The notes beneath the pieces are model-generated. The model ran no database searches. It worked only from the letters and a program-made list of their open reading frames with translations, and had not been told where the DNA came from. Positions 17,684 to 27,321 of a stretch of DNA of 64,000 nt are shown here, piece by piece. Position numbers and translations under genes: made by a program. Origin of the DNA: Treponema denticola (GTDB lineage: Bacteria > Spirochaetota > Spirochaetia > Treponematales > Treponemataceae); assembly GCF_024400535.1 (NCBI RefSeq), contig NZ_CP038800.1:1612001-1676000 (forward strand). Reading direction: 5' to 3'. Every line of letters starts with the position of its first letter. Position 1 is the first letter of the stretch.

Positions 17684-18679
17684 ATGAAATACATAGTGAA
17701 CAATTCACATGACCCCGAATATAATATGGCCTTTGAGGAGTACTGCTTTAGAAACCTCCCTTTGGAAAATGAGGAATATGTTTTTTTATGGAGTAACAGC
17801 CCTACTATTCTTTTAGGTAAAAATCAAAATACCTATCAGGAAATAAACGAAAAATATATAAATGAAAACGGTATAAAGGTTGTCAGACGCATTACGGGCG
17901 GAGGGGCCATCTATCAAGACCTCGAAAACTTAAACTTTTCTTTTGTTACAAAAACAAAAGGAAACGAAAAGATTGATTTTAAAAAATATTATATCCCGAT
18001 TGTAAATGCTTTAAAAAAAATCGGAGTTGATGCAGAGCTTTCAGGCAGAAACGATGTTACGATTGAAGGACAAAAATGTATCGGTGCCTCTCAATCAGTT
18101 TGGCAGGGACGGGTTTTAAGCGACGGTTCCATTCTTTTTAATGTGGAAATGGAAGCCCTTTCCAAAGCTTTGACTGTCCGAAAAGAAAAACTTGAATCTA
18201 AAGGCGTAAAAAGCGTCCGCTCAAGGGTAACAAACATAAAGCCCTATTTAAAACGGGATATTACAGTTGATCAATTTAAAGACGAACTTTTAAAAGCAAT
18301 CTTTGAAGTTGAAAACCAAGAGCCTATCGAATATAAACTTTCGGAAGAAGAACTTAAAGGTGTTATGAAAATTTATGAGGAAAGATTTTCTCGCAAAGAA
18401 TGGAATTACGGAGCATCTCCCAAGGCAGAATATTCTCACTACGAGCGTTTTCCAATAGGCAGTATCGAAGTATTTTTTAATGTCGAAAACATGAAAATAA
18501 ATTCTTTAAAAATTCACGGGGATTTTTTCGGTACAGCCGATAAGGCAGAACTGGAAGAACTTTTAAACGGCTGCGAGTATTCCGAAAGTGTTTTAACAGA
18601 AAAACTTAGAAACACTGATTTAACACCCTACTTCGGAAATCTGGAAAAAAAAGATTTTATCGGAATGTTTTTTAAGTAA
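17684..18679 (+). CDS. lplA: Lipoate-protein ligase A
   Basis: 331 residues with both the catalytic domain and the C-terminal accessory domain. Visible are the N-terminal DPEYNMAFEEY, the RRITGGGAIYQD loop, GRNDVTIEGQKCIGASQS with the lysine region, and VRSRVTNI. The enzyme activates lipoate with ATP and attaches it to acceptor lysines. Divergent from lipA. Start is set by the -10 box 8 nt upstream; there is no ribosome binding site. Confidence 0.93.
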   Translation: MKYIVNNSHDPEYNMAFEEYCFRNLPLENEEYVFLWSNSPTILLGKNQNTYQEINEKYINENGIKVVRRITGGGAIYQDLENLNFSFVTKTKGNEKIDFKKYYIPIVNALKKIGVDAELSGRNDVTIEGQKCIGASQSVWQGRVLSDGSILFNVEMEALSKALTVRKEKLESKGVKSVRSRVTNIKPYLKRDITVDQFKDELLKAIFEVENQEPIEYKLSEEELKGVMKIYEERFSRKEWNYGASPKAEYSHYERFPIGSIEVFFNVENMKINSLKIHGDFFGTADKAELEELLNGCEYSESVLTEKLRNTDLTPYFGNLEKKDFIGMFFK

Positions 18680-18697
18680 AAACTTCCAAATTAGAAA

Positions 18698-18727
18698 AGC
18701 ACCGGTTTTTAATCGGTGCTTTTTTTT
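18698..18727. terminator. Intrinsic terminator between lplA and pfp
   Basis: AGCACCGGTT and AATCGGTGCT form a 10-bp stem (one G-U pair) with a 3-nt loop, followed by eight T on the plus strand. It terminates lplA. On the minus strand the tail is only TTTTCT, so it is weaker for pfp, whose stop is 8 nt away. Confidence 0.85.
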
Positions 18728-18734
18728 AATCAAT

Positions 18735-20417
18735 TTATTTTTTCTTCCTCTTTTCTTTTAAATTTCCTTTTTCGAGTAAGAGGGTTTTAGTAGGTATGTC
18801 GCATACTTCAAGGTCACCGAAATATTGAATTGCTCCGGGGAATCGGTAAAGGGTTTCGACAGCCCACTTATCCCTATTTTTTTCATAGGTTTTAAAAGGT
18901 TTACCATTTAGATCGACTACGGATTTTTTTATAACCGGAGTCATCTTACCCTTTCTTCTTTCCATATTCATCATCATGGAAAGAGGCACGCCGCAAGGAA
19001 GCCAATGTTCTACCTCATCAGTCAGGTTTTTAACCGAAGCTATATAGCCTGAAAAGCCGTTAAGTGCCAATAAAAAGGCTGTAAAGCCCAAGGTATAACA
19101 ATAGTCCGAGTCAAAGTTTGAAGGAAAGGCAGAGCGCCCTTCATATCCGAAAAAATGAGCATAGGTACTGAATTTTCCGTTATATGTACCTTCCTTTTTC
19201 ATCTCGGTTATTTTTCTGGTGACCAAATCTATCAAAAGCTTTTCAGTTTCAATACGGGAAACTTGAACGTTTCCGTGGGGGTCTCGATCCATTAAAAGCT
19301 GTAAAGAAATGTTTTCAGGAAGGTTGTCAAAAAGAGCAAAAGCTTTTTTGGACAAGTGTTTTTGAAGCCAAGATTTTTTTCCTGCAAAGGTTTTTAGCTT
19401 TGAAAAGGCTGAAGTCTTTTCGGCCATAATATCATTTATTTCTTCAATCAATTCATCCATTTCAGGGATAAATTCTATAATTCCTTCCGGAACCAAAACA
19501 ACCCCGAAGTTTTCGCCTTTTTGAGATCTTTTTACAATTATATCCACAATGTAATCCGTAACCTGCTTCAAGGTAACTTTTTTTTCGGCCAGTTCTTCAC
19601 CGATTAAGCAGACATTGGGCTGAGTTTTTAAAGCACATTCAAGGGCTATGTGGCTTGCGGAGCGGCCCATGAGTTTTATAAAATGCCAATATTTACGTGC
19701 GGAATTTACGTCTCGGCAAATGTTTCCGATTAACTCCGAATAGAGTTTTGTTGCAGTATCAAAACCGAAGGAAGTTTCGATGTATTGATTTTTTAAGTCG
19801 CCGTCTATTGTTTTAGGAACGCCTATAACCTTTGTATTTAACTTTGCCTGAATAAAGTATTTTGCCAAAAAAGCCGCATTTGTATTCGAATCATCTCCTC
19901 CGATTATGATAAGGGCATCCAGCTTTAATTTTTTTACGTTTTGAATCGAACTTTCAATCTGTTCCTCAGTTTCTATCTTTGTTCTTCCTGAGCCGATTAT
20001 GTCAAAGCCGCCCGTATTTCTGTACTTATCGATTAAGGCTTTTTTTATTTCGACATAACGTCCTTTTATCAAACCTTCAGGGCCGCTTAAAAATCCGTAA
20101 AGTTTGGAATTTGCATTGCCTTTTTTTAGGGCATCAAAAAGACCGGAAATTACGTTGTGACCTCCGGGAGCCTGTCCCCCCGAAAGAATTACACCGAATT
20201 TTAAGGGCTTATGCTCTACTTCCGATTTTCCCTTTACAAATCTGATAATGGGCATTCCGTAAGTATGTGGGAATATCTCTTTTAATTCCGCCTGGTCAGA
20301 TTGTGCATGTGTAGCCTCTCCTATTTCCGGCTTAATCAAACTCAAAGGTTCCGCAAATACTTTTGGGATTTTCGGTTCGTAATGATAGCGCAATCTCTGC
20401 ATTGTGGATTCATTCAT
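18735..20417 (-). CDS. pfp: Pyrophosphate-dependent phosphofructokinase, long type
   Basis: 560 residues, the length of the long PPi-PFK type (TIGR02477). It makes fructose 1,6-bisphosphate with pyrophosphate instead of ATP, reversibly. Motifs: [22 protein letters not shown] (GGDD is the PPi-type signature), [10 protein letters not shown] and [14 protein letters not shown]. Ribosome binding site AAAGGAG lies 6 nt before the ATG. Followed upstream in the transcript order by recR and ybaB, 12 nt apart, so possibly cotranscribed with them. Confidence 0.93.
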   Translation of the reverse strand: MNESTMQRLRYHYEPKIPKVFAEPLSLIKPEIGEATHAQSDQAELKEIFPHTYGMPIIRFVKGKSEVEHKPLKFGVILSGGQAPGGHNVISGLFDALKKGNANSKLYGFLSGPEGLIKGRYVEIKKALIDKYRNTGGFDIIGSGRTKIETEEQIESSIQNVKKLKLDALIIIGGDDSNTNAAFLAKYFIQAKLNTKVIGVPKTIDGDLKNQYIETSFGFDTATKLYSELIGNICRDVNSARKYWHFIKLMGRSASHIALECALKTQPNVCLIGEELAEKKVTLKQVTDYIVDIIVKRSQKGENFGVVLVPEGIIEFIPEMDELIEEINDIMAEKTSAFSKLKTFAGKKSWLQKHLSKKAFALFDNLPENISLQLLMDRDPHGNVQVSRIETEKLLIDLVTRKITEMKKEGTYNGKFSTYAHFFGYEGRSAFPSNFDSDYCYTLGFTAFLLALNGFSGYIASVKNLTDEVEHWLPCGVPLSMMMNMERRKGKMTPVIKKSVVDLNGKPFKTYEKNRDKWAVETLYRFPGAIQYFGDLEVCDIPTKTLLLEKGNLKEKRKKK

Positions 20418-20429
20418 TTTTATTCTCCT

Positions 20430-21017
20430 TTAAAATTTAATGCGCCCGTTTAAACTTCTTGCAAGGGTCAAACGGTCAGCATATTCCAAATCGCCTCCGA
20501 CAGGTAAGCCTGAGGCAAGCCTCGTTATATTAACAGGCAAGTCCTGCAATATTTTTTGAATGTATAGGGCTGTGGTATCGCCTTCAATCGTAGGGTTGGT
20601 TGCAAGAATAACCTCGGTAATTCCGCCTTCATGAATACGTCTTATAAGCTCGCTTATATGTAATTGATCGGGGCCTATACCTTCAAGGGGAGCTATAAGT
20701 CCGCCCAGAACATGGAACAAGCCTCGATATTCAGGGATTGAAGAAATTGTGTTCACATCCTGAGGAAAGCCTACTACACAGATAGTTGCTCTATCCCTTG
20801 TTTCATCCGCACAAATAGAACAAATCTCATCTTCGGTATAAGAACCGCAGACCTTACAAGGATGAATTTTATCATGCAAGGTAGAAACAGCTTCCGCTAA
20901 ACGCAAGGCATCCGCATGGCCCTGTTTTAGAAGATGATAGGCGATGCGGGCAGCACTCTTATGACCGATACCCGGAAGACGGGAAAATGAATCTATAACG
21001 GAATCAATAGCATTCAC
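20430..21017 (-). CDS. recR: Recombination mediator RecR
   Basis: 195 residues, a full RecR. Helix-hairpin-helix LPGIGHKSAARIA, zinc finger CKVCGSYTEDEICSIC, and a Toprim domain with GVLGGLIAPLEGIGP-like sequence (HVLGGLIAPLEGIGPDQL). Acts with RecO/RecF at gapped DNA. Starts with GTG, 9 nt after the ribosome binding site AAGAGG. Located directly after ybaB, a very common arrangement. Confidence 0.95.
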   Translation of the reverse strand: MNAIDSVIDSFSRLPGIGHKSAARIAYHLLKQGHADALRLAEAVSTLHDKIHPCKVCGSYTEDEICSICADETRDRATICVVGFPQDVNTISSIPEYRGLFHVLGGLIAPLEGIGPDQLHISELIRRIHEGGITEVILATNPTIEGDTTALYIQKILQDLPVNITRLASGLPVGGDLEYADRLTLARSLNGRIKF

Positions 21018-21034
21018 TAATTTAATACCTCTTT

Positions 21035-21340
21035 TTAAAAAGGTAAACCGCCTGCAAGACTTGCAAGGGGCCCAAGTTTATTTTGTAAAAGTTCTTTTAG
21101 TTTTGCCACTGCATCATTATGAGCAGCCCTGATTAAATCCTGAAGCATAGGAACATCACGATTATCTACAGCTATAGGATCGAGGAAGATAGATTCAACT
21201 TCAAAACTGCCTTTTAAACGGATTTTTACAAGACCTCCGCCTGATACCCCCTCAACAACTTCTTGATCAAGGTCGGATTTAATATTAGCAATTTTTGCTT
21301 GGATTTCTTTTGCATTTTTCATAATATCAAAAGGATTCAA
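21035..21340 (-). CDS. ybaB: YbaB/EbfC family nucleoid-associated protein
   Basis: 101 residues from the TTG at 21340. The frame is open to a GTG at 21355, but the Shine-Dalgarno sequence GAGGAG (21348-21353) lies inside that extension and 7 nt before the TTG. Starting there gives the usual family N-terminus MNPFDIMKNAKEIQ. YbaB proteins bind DNA as dimers and coat the nucleoid. Conserved segments: GLVKIRLKG and LPMLQDLIRAAHNDA-like (VPMLQDLIRAAHNDAVAK). Upstream of recR, 17 nt apart. Confidence 0.92.
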   Translation of the reverse strand: MNPFDIMKNAKEIQAKIANIKSDLDQEVVEGVSGGGLVKIRLKGSFEVESIFLDPIAVDNRDVPMLQDLIRAAHNDAVAKLKELLQNKLGPLASLAGGLPF

Positions 21341-21432
21341 TTTGTTACTCCTCACAAATACTTTTTATATAATACCATTAATAGATTAACATTTTTTTAT
21401 AAATAATACAAGTAAGCTATTTATAAATATTT

Positions 21433-22029
21433 TTACAAATTTTTTACAAAAAAAGATCTGCGCTGAATCGGACTATAGCCGTTAAATCTAATTGCCTCTA
21501 TATGCTTTTTGGTTCCGTACCCCTTGTGTTTTTCATATCCGTATTCCGGATAAATCCAAGAGTAGCGTATCATCATTTTATCCCTTGCAGTCTTTGCTAA
21601 AATAGAAGCCGCCATAACCTCATAAACGGAATCATCAGCCTTTACGAGAGCCTTAATCGAAGAACAATTTTTAATATTTGGAATAAAGTTACCGTCAACA
21701 ATAATATCCGGTTCTATAAATTTATCACTGTTTAATTTACAGAATTCTTGAAGTTTTAAATAAAGGCCTTCATAAGCTCTTTCCATTGCCAAAAAAGTTG
21801 CCTGCAAGATATTTATCTCATCTATTTCGTAATTGGATGCCCAGCCGATAGACCAAAGAACATTTGGGTCGGCATATATGGTTTTACGCACTTCTTCTCT
21901 TTTTTTTTCTGTCAGTTTTTTTGAATCTTTTAAAATTGAAAAATCAAAGCTGCTTGGAAGGATAACGGCAGCTGCCGTAACAGGGCCTGCAAGGGGGCCT
22001 CTTCCTGCCTCATCTATACCGCATAACAT
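21433..22029 (-). CDS. rnhB: Ribonuclease HII
   Basis: 198 residues. Catalytic acidic residues appear in CGIDEAGRGPLAGPV (DE), VDGN and the ASILAKTARD segment; also KGYGTKKHIEAI. It cuts the RNA strand at ribonucleotides in DNA. Its ATG overlaps the stop of the preceding surface-protein gene (TAATG), so the two are translationally coupled although unrelated in function. Confidence 0.95.
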   Translation of the reverse strand: MLCGIDEAGRGPLAGPVTAAAVILPSSFDFSILKDSKKLTEKKREEVRKTIYADPNVLWSIGWASNYEIDEINILQATFLAMERAYEGLYLKLQEFCKLNSDKFIEPDIIVDGNFIPNIKNCSSIKALVKADDSVYEVMAASILAKTARDKMMIRYSWIYPEYGYEKHKGYGTKKHIEAIRFNGYSPIQRRSFFVKNL

Positions 22030-24242
22030 TATGGTTCCCTCATAATAGATTTTGAAAAACCTTGTATAATAGGCTGATATTTTATATCCATTTTTGAATT
22101 CTTATTATACCAAATAGCGGTATCCTTGTTTGCTTCGGCTTCAGGTAAACGGATAAGATTAAGCCTTCCTAAAGATATTTCGGAATTCCAAGCTTCTAAA
22201 AAACGGGCTGTAAACTCAGGCGTAAATGAAGATCTTATATCATCCATTTCAATAATTGAATTGACTGAAGAAATTGCAGCAATGGAAAATCCGGCTCCTG
22301 TAAAATCTAAGTTTTTGAAGACAGCTGAAGAATTATTTATATTAAAAATAAGGCAATGGTTACTTTGCTCCGAAATGATTGTACTATCCGAAATATCCAA
22401 ATGAGCATAAAATGATTTTAAAATAGGTCCGCCTTCAACGGCTTGAAGTTTTACATTATTTAATTTTATTTCTGCCTTATCTGCATAAAGTACGGGAACT
22501 TCTCTCGGTTCTTCACTGGGTTCCCTTCTAAAAATATCACAGTTTTCAATTTCAAAATTGGCGCCTATTACAATAAAGCCGGCATTTTTTGAAACATGGA
22601 TTGAAGACCGTGAGCTTGCTGAAGAAATTTTTATATTACGGGTAATTAAAATAGGTTCATTTAAAATACAATCCCCTCTTACATAAATTTTCCATTTTTC
22701 TGAACTCACTGTATTTGTTTTTAAAAATGAAATATTGTTTATAGAATCTACAGCTTCATAAATGGAAGAAAACGGTTTTAAGGGATTTCCATCGGAGTTT
22801 TTTACTTTAGAATTATAATCAACATAAACGGCATTTCTATCGATGATAAATTCTTTTGTGATAGGCGCACTCTTATTTCCTGCTTTGTCTTTGCTGTAAA
22901 TATGTACCGAATAAACGGTTTTTTCTCCTAAACTTCCTGTTAAAGTAATTTCATTTTTTAATGAGGTAAAAAGGGGCGGCTCTATTTCGGTAACAATCTC
23001 GGCATCCGAAACCGGTTTTAAATTTATTTTTACGCTTGTATTTGTAGGAGACACCGGAGGATTAAAAACGGCTTCAGGTCTTTCCGGCGGAAGTTTATCG
23101 ATAGTAAAAGCCGTTTTAAATTCACCATGAAAACGGTCTTCATAAAAAGCTCTTATTTTTACATCAAAAAAACGTTCTTGTCTTATTCCGGAGTCGAAAA
23201 TCATTGAACCGTCTTTTGTAAATCGTTCGGATTTTTTTGTAGGCAATAAAAATGTTTTACCGTCTCCTACTTCAAAAAAATATGTATAACGGTTATCATC
23301 GAAATTAAGTTCAATATTTCTATTTACAGGTTCATTTGGAACCCAAGATAATAAAGGTTTTCGAGGTAAAAATATTTTATTTATTTTTCCGTCTTGAAAA
23401 TCCTTGTTTGTCCAGTATAAAAACCGGTCTTTAGTCCTATCTGTAAAAATAGGGCCGTCATAAACATTTAAAAGTTCTGATAAAGACGGTTCATCATTTT
23501 TTTCGTCATCCTTTATCAAATAATAAACCGGAGATTCAAAATAAAAATTTATAAAATACCAATTTAAGATATCATAAGAATTACCGTTTTGCAGATTATC
23601 TTCATTATAGTCCATATCAGATATTTTAGGTGAAGGATAACCTGAAGGATCAACAGTATATTTTATTTCTTTTTCGGTTATAAGCCCTGATTCTCCCACT
23701 ACCCTGATTTTTAAATCGATTTTACCGTCTTTTTCAAGAATTATAGGCTCAGTATACAAAAGACCGAATTCTGAAGGGTCGCTCCCATCAATTGAATACA
23801 TAATTTGTGTTTTGGCCGGAGCTTTGATTATCAGTTTTTGTACTTCATTCCAAACACCCTCTTGAGGACTCAAAACATTTAAAAGTTTTTGCTGATCCGG
23901 AGCTTCAGCAATTAAATGAAAAGTTTCGCTTAATTTTCCAGAGCTGCTCTGAGCCCAAACACAAAGCTCGGCTCCAAAAGGAATAAAAATAGATTCCCCT
24001 TTTTTTATTTTTCCGCTTTTATATAAGTTATTTACAGGAATAAAAAAACGGTAAAAAGCGGAAACAGGATCTTCGCTTATATTTTCAGGGTATTTTACTG
24101 AAATATTTATCCCATCTTCTTGATAATTTTGTCTTATTTCAAAATCTTCAAATTCATCGCAGCATAGCTTAAATGAAAAAAATAAAAAAAAGGTTATAAT
24201 AAAACTTATTTTTAAAGTAATAGGAGCTTTTATTATCTTCAA
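22029..24242 (-). CDS. Large exported protein with chitobiase-type repeat and beta-helix region
   Basis: 737 residues with an N-terminal signal segment (about 10-27). The first half contains a chitobiase/beta-hexosaminidase C-terminal-like unit (QIMYSIDGSDPSEFGLLYTEPI) and Ig/fibronectin-like strands. The last 240 residues look like a right-handed beta helix (ISSASSRSSIHVS, IENCDIFRR, FKNLDFTGAGFSI). Such proteins are typically periplasmic or surface exposed and bind polymers; no specific function recognised. Starts with TTG overlapping the TGA stop of the upstream phosphoribosyltransferase gene (TTGA). Confidence 0.72.
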   Translation of the reverse strand: MKIIKAPITLKISFIITFFLFFSFKLCCDEFEDFEIRQNYQEDGINISVKYPENISEDPVSAFYRFFIPVNNLYKSGKIKKGESIFIPFGAELCVWAQSSSGKLSETFHLIAEAPDQQKLLNVLSPQEGVWNEVQKLIIKAPAKTQIMYSIDGSDPSEFGLLYTEPIILEKDGKIDLKIRVVGESGLITEKEIKYTVDPSGYPSPKISDMDYNEDNLQNGNSYDILNWYFINFYFESPVYYLIKDDEKNDEPSLSELLNVYDGPIFTDRTKDRFLYWTNKDFQDGKINKIFLPRKPLLSWVPNEPVNRNIELNFDDNRYTYFFEVGDGKTFLLPTKKSERFTKDGSMIFDSGIRQERFFDVKIRAFYEDRFHGEFKTAFTIDKLPPERPEAVFNPPVSPTNTSVKINLKPVSDAEIVTEIEPPLFTSLKNEITLTGSLGEKTVYSVHIYSKDKAGNKSAPITKEFIIDRNAVYVDYNSKVKNSDGNPLKPFSSIYEAVDSINNISFLKTNTVSSEKWKIYVRGDCILNEPILITRNIKISSASSRSSIHVSKNAGFIVIGANFEIENCDIFRREPSEEPREVPVLYADKAEIKLNNVKLQAVEGGPILKSFYAHLDISDSTIISEQSNHCLIFNINNSSAVFKNLDFTGAGFSIAAISSVNSIIEMDDIRSSFTPEFTARFLEAWNSEISLGRLNLIRLPEAEANKDTAIWYNKNSKMDIKYQPIIQGFSKSIMREP

Positions 24243-24841
24243 TTTATCAATCCTTTAAAAACGGAACGCAATAACGGATTTTTTGAATAATAGTTTTCTT
24301 CAAGTTCCGAAACTGATAAACCTACTAATTCATGACTCATATAATGAATCCATATATTGTCTTTTTCGGTATAAATATCATGTTTTCGGCACCAATAATC
24401 CGGATGATATTCATACTGTTCATTTTTATTGTGGAAATACTTATAGTCATGGACTGCAATTTTTATATTTTCTCTTTTTAATCCATGTTTAATCAAATCA
24501 GCTACAAGATAATTTACCGTTGCGCCAGAATCGAAAATATCATCTACCAACAAAACGGAAGCATCCGGTTTTAACTTACTCGGCGGGAATGTCCAGCCGT
24601 CAAGTATAACATCTGCATTATCATGAACACCTGAATATGAGTGAGCAACAACTGTAGAGTATAAAATTTTTTTCTCATCTTTATAGGCTATTTTAAAAAA
24701 TTCACTTATTACATTAGCCAAATATGCGCCTCCGCGCATAGAAGCATAAATAATATCGGGAATATATCCCTCATCATACATCTTTCTTGCGAGAATTAAG
24801 CCGTTATCTCTTACCGTATTGTAAGTTAAAAATTCTTTCAT
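24239..24841 (-). CDS. Phosphoribosyltransferase (hypoxanthine/xanthine type)
   Basis: 200 residues of the type I phosphoribosyltransferase fold. The PRPP-binding signature is VLLVDDIFDSGATV, and YASMRGGAYLA provides the PPi loop. Such enzymes salvage purine bases; similarity to xanthine/guanine enzymes is likely but the base cannot be assigned. Ribosome binding site GAGGG lies 6 nt before the ATG, and its own promoter is at 24864-24892. First gene of an operon with the beta-helix protein and rnhB. Confidence 0.82.
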   Translation of the reverse strand: MKEFLTYNTVRDNGLILARKMYDEGYIPDIIYASMRGGAYLANVISEFFKIAYKDEKKILYSTVVAHSYSGVHDNADVILDGWTFPPSKLKPDASVLLVDDIFDSGATVNYLVADLIKHGLKRENIKIAVHDYKYFHNKNEQYEYHPDYWCRKHDIYTEKDNIWIHYMSHELVGLSVSELEENYYSKNPLLRSVFKGLIN

Positions 24842-24863
24842 AGAACCCTCATATAGTTAGGAG

Positions 24864-24892
24864 ATTATATCACTTTACGGCATATTTTTCAA
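24864..24892 (-). promoter_or_regulatory. Sigma-70 promoter of the phosphoribosyltransferase operon
   Basis: On the minus strand TTGAAA, 17 nt, TATAAT, with the start codon 22 nt after the -10 box, leaving room for the GAGGG site. Confidence 0.75.
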
Positions 24893-24899
24893 TATATTT

Positions 24900-26015
24900 T
24901 TAGTTATTTTTTAATAGAGAGTCCATATACTCAATTGTTTGATGAGCAGTACTTACCCAATTGTATTGTTTTACCCACTCAAGCCCTCTATCGATTACCT
25001 TTTTTCTAGTGGAGGCATTTTTATCGCAATCGACCAAAGAAGAAATCGCTCTTGTTATTTCTTCAGGATCTTTCGGATTAAAAAATATTGCAGCGTCTCC
25101 GGCTACTTCAGGAAGGGCTCCCGCTTTTGCACAAGCAACGGGAATACCGCAAGCCATAGCTTCGATAACGGGCAAACCTACTCCCTCTATCATTGAAGGA
25201 AAAACGCATAGATCTGCAGAAGAATAAAGCTGAGGAAGGCTTTCATGCGGAAAATAGCCTGTAAGCAAAATATCTGAAGAAAAACCGGACTGTATTACTG
25301 CATTATGTACAGCTTCTGAATTATCGCCATCCGCGCCCGCAATTACAAGCCGGTGAGGAGAACCTGTTTGTCTTTTAAATAAGGCGAAGGCCTTTATTAA
25401 TTCTACATGGCATTTTTGGCTATGTGTTATGCGGGAGGCATAAATGATGTAAGGTTTTTGAATAGCAAAGGGCTGTATTAAAACGCTGTCTTTATCATTA
25501 TTTATAGGCTTAAATAACGAATTATCAATTCCATTGTATATAACCCTGACCTTTGAATCAAGAACGCCGAATTGAGCTAAATCGGTTTTAATATATTTTG
25601 TAGGACTTATAATTCCTGAAGAAGTTTTTAAAGTCCGCTTTACCCCTATTTTTGCAACTGCACCTAAATCGGCTGATAAAAGGCTTTGTATAACTAAAAT
25701 TGACGGTACGGTAAAAATAGGCGGCAATAAATCAATACCCGCAGGATAAATAACGGCATCATATTTTTGTTTTTTTATAAACGGATTTAAATTCTTAAAG
25801 TGCCAAAGTTTTTCGGAAAATTTTGTATCTGCAATGTCCACTCCTGTAAACGAAACGTAATCTATATCCGATGTATAAGTATATTTATCAAGTTCGGGGC
25901 CGAAAAGCTCAAACTCGTAATCATTTTTGGGTAAATTTTTTACAATAGATAATATATAAGAGCCTATTCCTGAGCGGCCATGATCACATCCGAATGTGTC
26001 AACTCCAATTTTCAA
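24900..26015 (-). CDS. Glycosyltransferase family 4 (GT-B) protein
   Basis: 371 residues. N-terminal GVDTFGCDHGRSGIGSY, the middle IYNGIDNSLF, and the donor-binding motif SMIEGVGLPVIEAMACGIPVA--GALPEVAGDAA are typical of GT4 mannosyl/glycosyltransferases. It probably adds a sugar to a glycolipid or surface glycan; donor and acceptor unknown. Initiates at TTG, 7 nt after GGAGGA; no ATG is near. A TATAAT lies about 20 nt upstream of the site. Confidence 0.88.
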   Translation of the reverse strand: MKIGVDTFGCDHGRSGIGSYILSIVKNLPKNDYEFELFGPELDKYTYTSDIDYVSFTGVDIADTKFSEKLWHFKNLNPFIKKQKYDAVIYPAGIDLLPPIFTVPSILVIQSLLSADLGAVAKIGVKRTLKTSSGIISPTKYIKTDLAQFGVLDSKVRVIYNGIDNSLFKPINNDKDSVLIQPFAIQKPYIIYASRITHSQKCHVELIKAFALFKRQTGSPHRLVIAGADGDNSEAVHNAVIQSGFSSDILLTGYFPHESLPQLYSSADLCVFPSMIEGVGLPVIEAMACGIPVACAKAGALPEVAGDAAIFFNPKDPEEITRAISSLVDCDKNASTRKKVIDRGLEWVKQYNWVSTAHQTIEYMDSLLKNN

Positions 26016-26087
26016 AACAAATTCCTCCGAACTTAAGAATTATACCACATATAATAATTTTATTCTATAAGTATTAAAATTTCAATC

Positions 26088-27110
26088 TTACTGCCCTGCC
26101 GCTTTTTTTAAGATTAAGTTTTCTCCGGCTTTATTATGTTCTTGAACGCTTCTAGTAAAAATGTGTTTTCCCGTATCCGGATCTATTAACCGAAAATAAA
26201 AATAATCCGTTTTAGCGGGATTACATGCTGCATTTAAAGCCGTAAAACCTGGATTTGAAATAGGTCCCGGAGGAAGCCCGGCATAAATATAGGTATTATA
26301 AGGATTTTCAATTTCCAAATCTTCATAAAAAAGACGCTTAGGATGTTTTTTATTTTTAATTTCGGTAATTATATATTCAACTGTTGCACATGATTGAAGT
26401 CCCATGTTTATCTTAAGCCTATTTGTAAACACGCTTGATATTATAGGGGCTTCCTCAGGTACTTGATATTCCCGTTCAATAATGCTGGCTAAAATTACCT
26501 TTTTATAAATTTCGTTAAAATCTTTAGGAAAATTCGGAATAGATGAAGTTTTTTCACAAAAAGTTTTGATAATCATTTTTATCATCATTTCAGGAGTATC
26601 TTCTTCTCCGAAAAAATAGGTATCAGGATATAAAAAACCTTCAGCCGTATTTGCTATAATTCCATTTTGCTGCAAAAAGGCTTGATCTGTTGTTATGGAT
26701 ATAAATTCTTCAGCTTTTATAAAGCCTGCATTATCAAAAACTTGAGCTGTCTTTTTTAATGTTAAGCCTTCAGGCAGAGTGATTTTTTTTAGGGCTTGGG
26801 AACCTTCTGTAAGTTTATGTAAAATATCCTGTGTTGTCATGTCCGGTTTTATTTGATAAGTTCCGGCCCTTAAATTAAGCTTTTTAAAGCGGAGATATGC
26901 ATAAGCATAATATTCCGAGCGTATAAGATTTTTAGCCTTTAAATCATCTATGATTTTTTTTGCAGATGTACCGCGGTTTACCTTAAATATTACGATTGGT
27001 TCTGTAATACCGTAAGGAGGCTTATTAAAACTTAATACAAAAAGAATCCCTCCTGCAGCGATAATACCAATGGCCAATAGTATAATTATTATTTTTATTT
27101 TAGTTTTCAT
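26088..27110 (-). CDS. mltG: Endolytic murein transglycosylase MltG
   Basis: About 340 residues in the YceG-like family. A single membrane helix (IIIILLAIGIIAAGGILFVL) precedes a LysM-like region (KKIDDLKAKNLI, GTYQIKPDMTTQDIL) and the catalytic domain. The catalytic Glu is in ASIIEREYQVPEE, and QSCATVEY and NPYNTYIYAGLPPGPISNPG are conserved. It cuts nascent glycan strands and sets their length. The frame opens at a GTG at 27149, but ATG 27110 lies 9 nt after AAAGGA and gives the expected N-terminus (MKTKIK then the helix). Confidence 0.92.
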   Translation of the reverse strand: MKTKIKIIIILLAIGIIAAGGILFVLSFNKPPYGITEPIVIFKVNRGTSAKKIIDDLKAKNLIRSEYYAYAYLRFKKLNLRAGTYQIKPDMTTQDILHKLTEGSQALKKITLPEGLTLKKTAQVFDNAGFIKAEEFISITTDQAFLQQNGIIANTAEGFLYPDTYFFGEEDTPEMMIKMIIKTFCEKTSSIPNFPKDFNEIYKKVILASIIEREYQVPEEAPIISSVFTNRLKINMGLQSCATVEYIITEIKNKKHPKRLFYEDLEIENPYNTYIYAGLPPGPISNPGFTALNAACNPAKTDYFYFRLIDPDTGKHIFTRSVQEHNKAGENLILKKAAGQ

Positions 27111-27123
27111 AGAGTAAAATCCT

Positions 27124-27321
27124 TTAACCTCCAATAAGGGCTTTTTCACAAAAAGATTCAGCTTCCCCTATTGTCATTGTTGAATATACATATGATTCGG
27201 CAAATTCGGAAAGCCTTTCCAATACCTTAGGAATGGAATCGGAGTTTTTTCTAAAATAAAGAGCCAAATACTTTAATTCATCATCTGAAAAAACATATGA
27301 GGGTAATTCCGGTTCAATCAT
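27124..27321 (-). CDS. Small conserved-looking protein of unknown function
   Basis: 65 residues beginning MIEPELPSYVFSDDEL. The ATG overlaps the TGA stop of the upstream hydrolase gene (ATGA), a coupling pattern that supports this start over the upstream in-frame extension. The protein is acidic and helical; no family recognised. It lies 13 nt upstream of the mltG start. Confidence 0.65.
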   Translation of the reverse strand: MIEPELPSYVFSDDELKYLALYFRKNSDSIPKVLERLSEFAESYVYSTMTIGEAESFCEKALIGG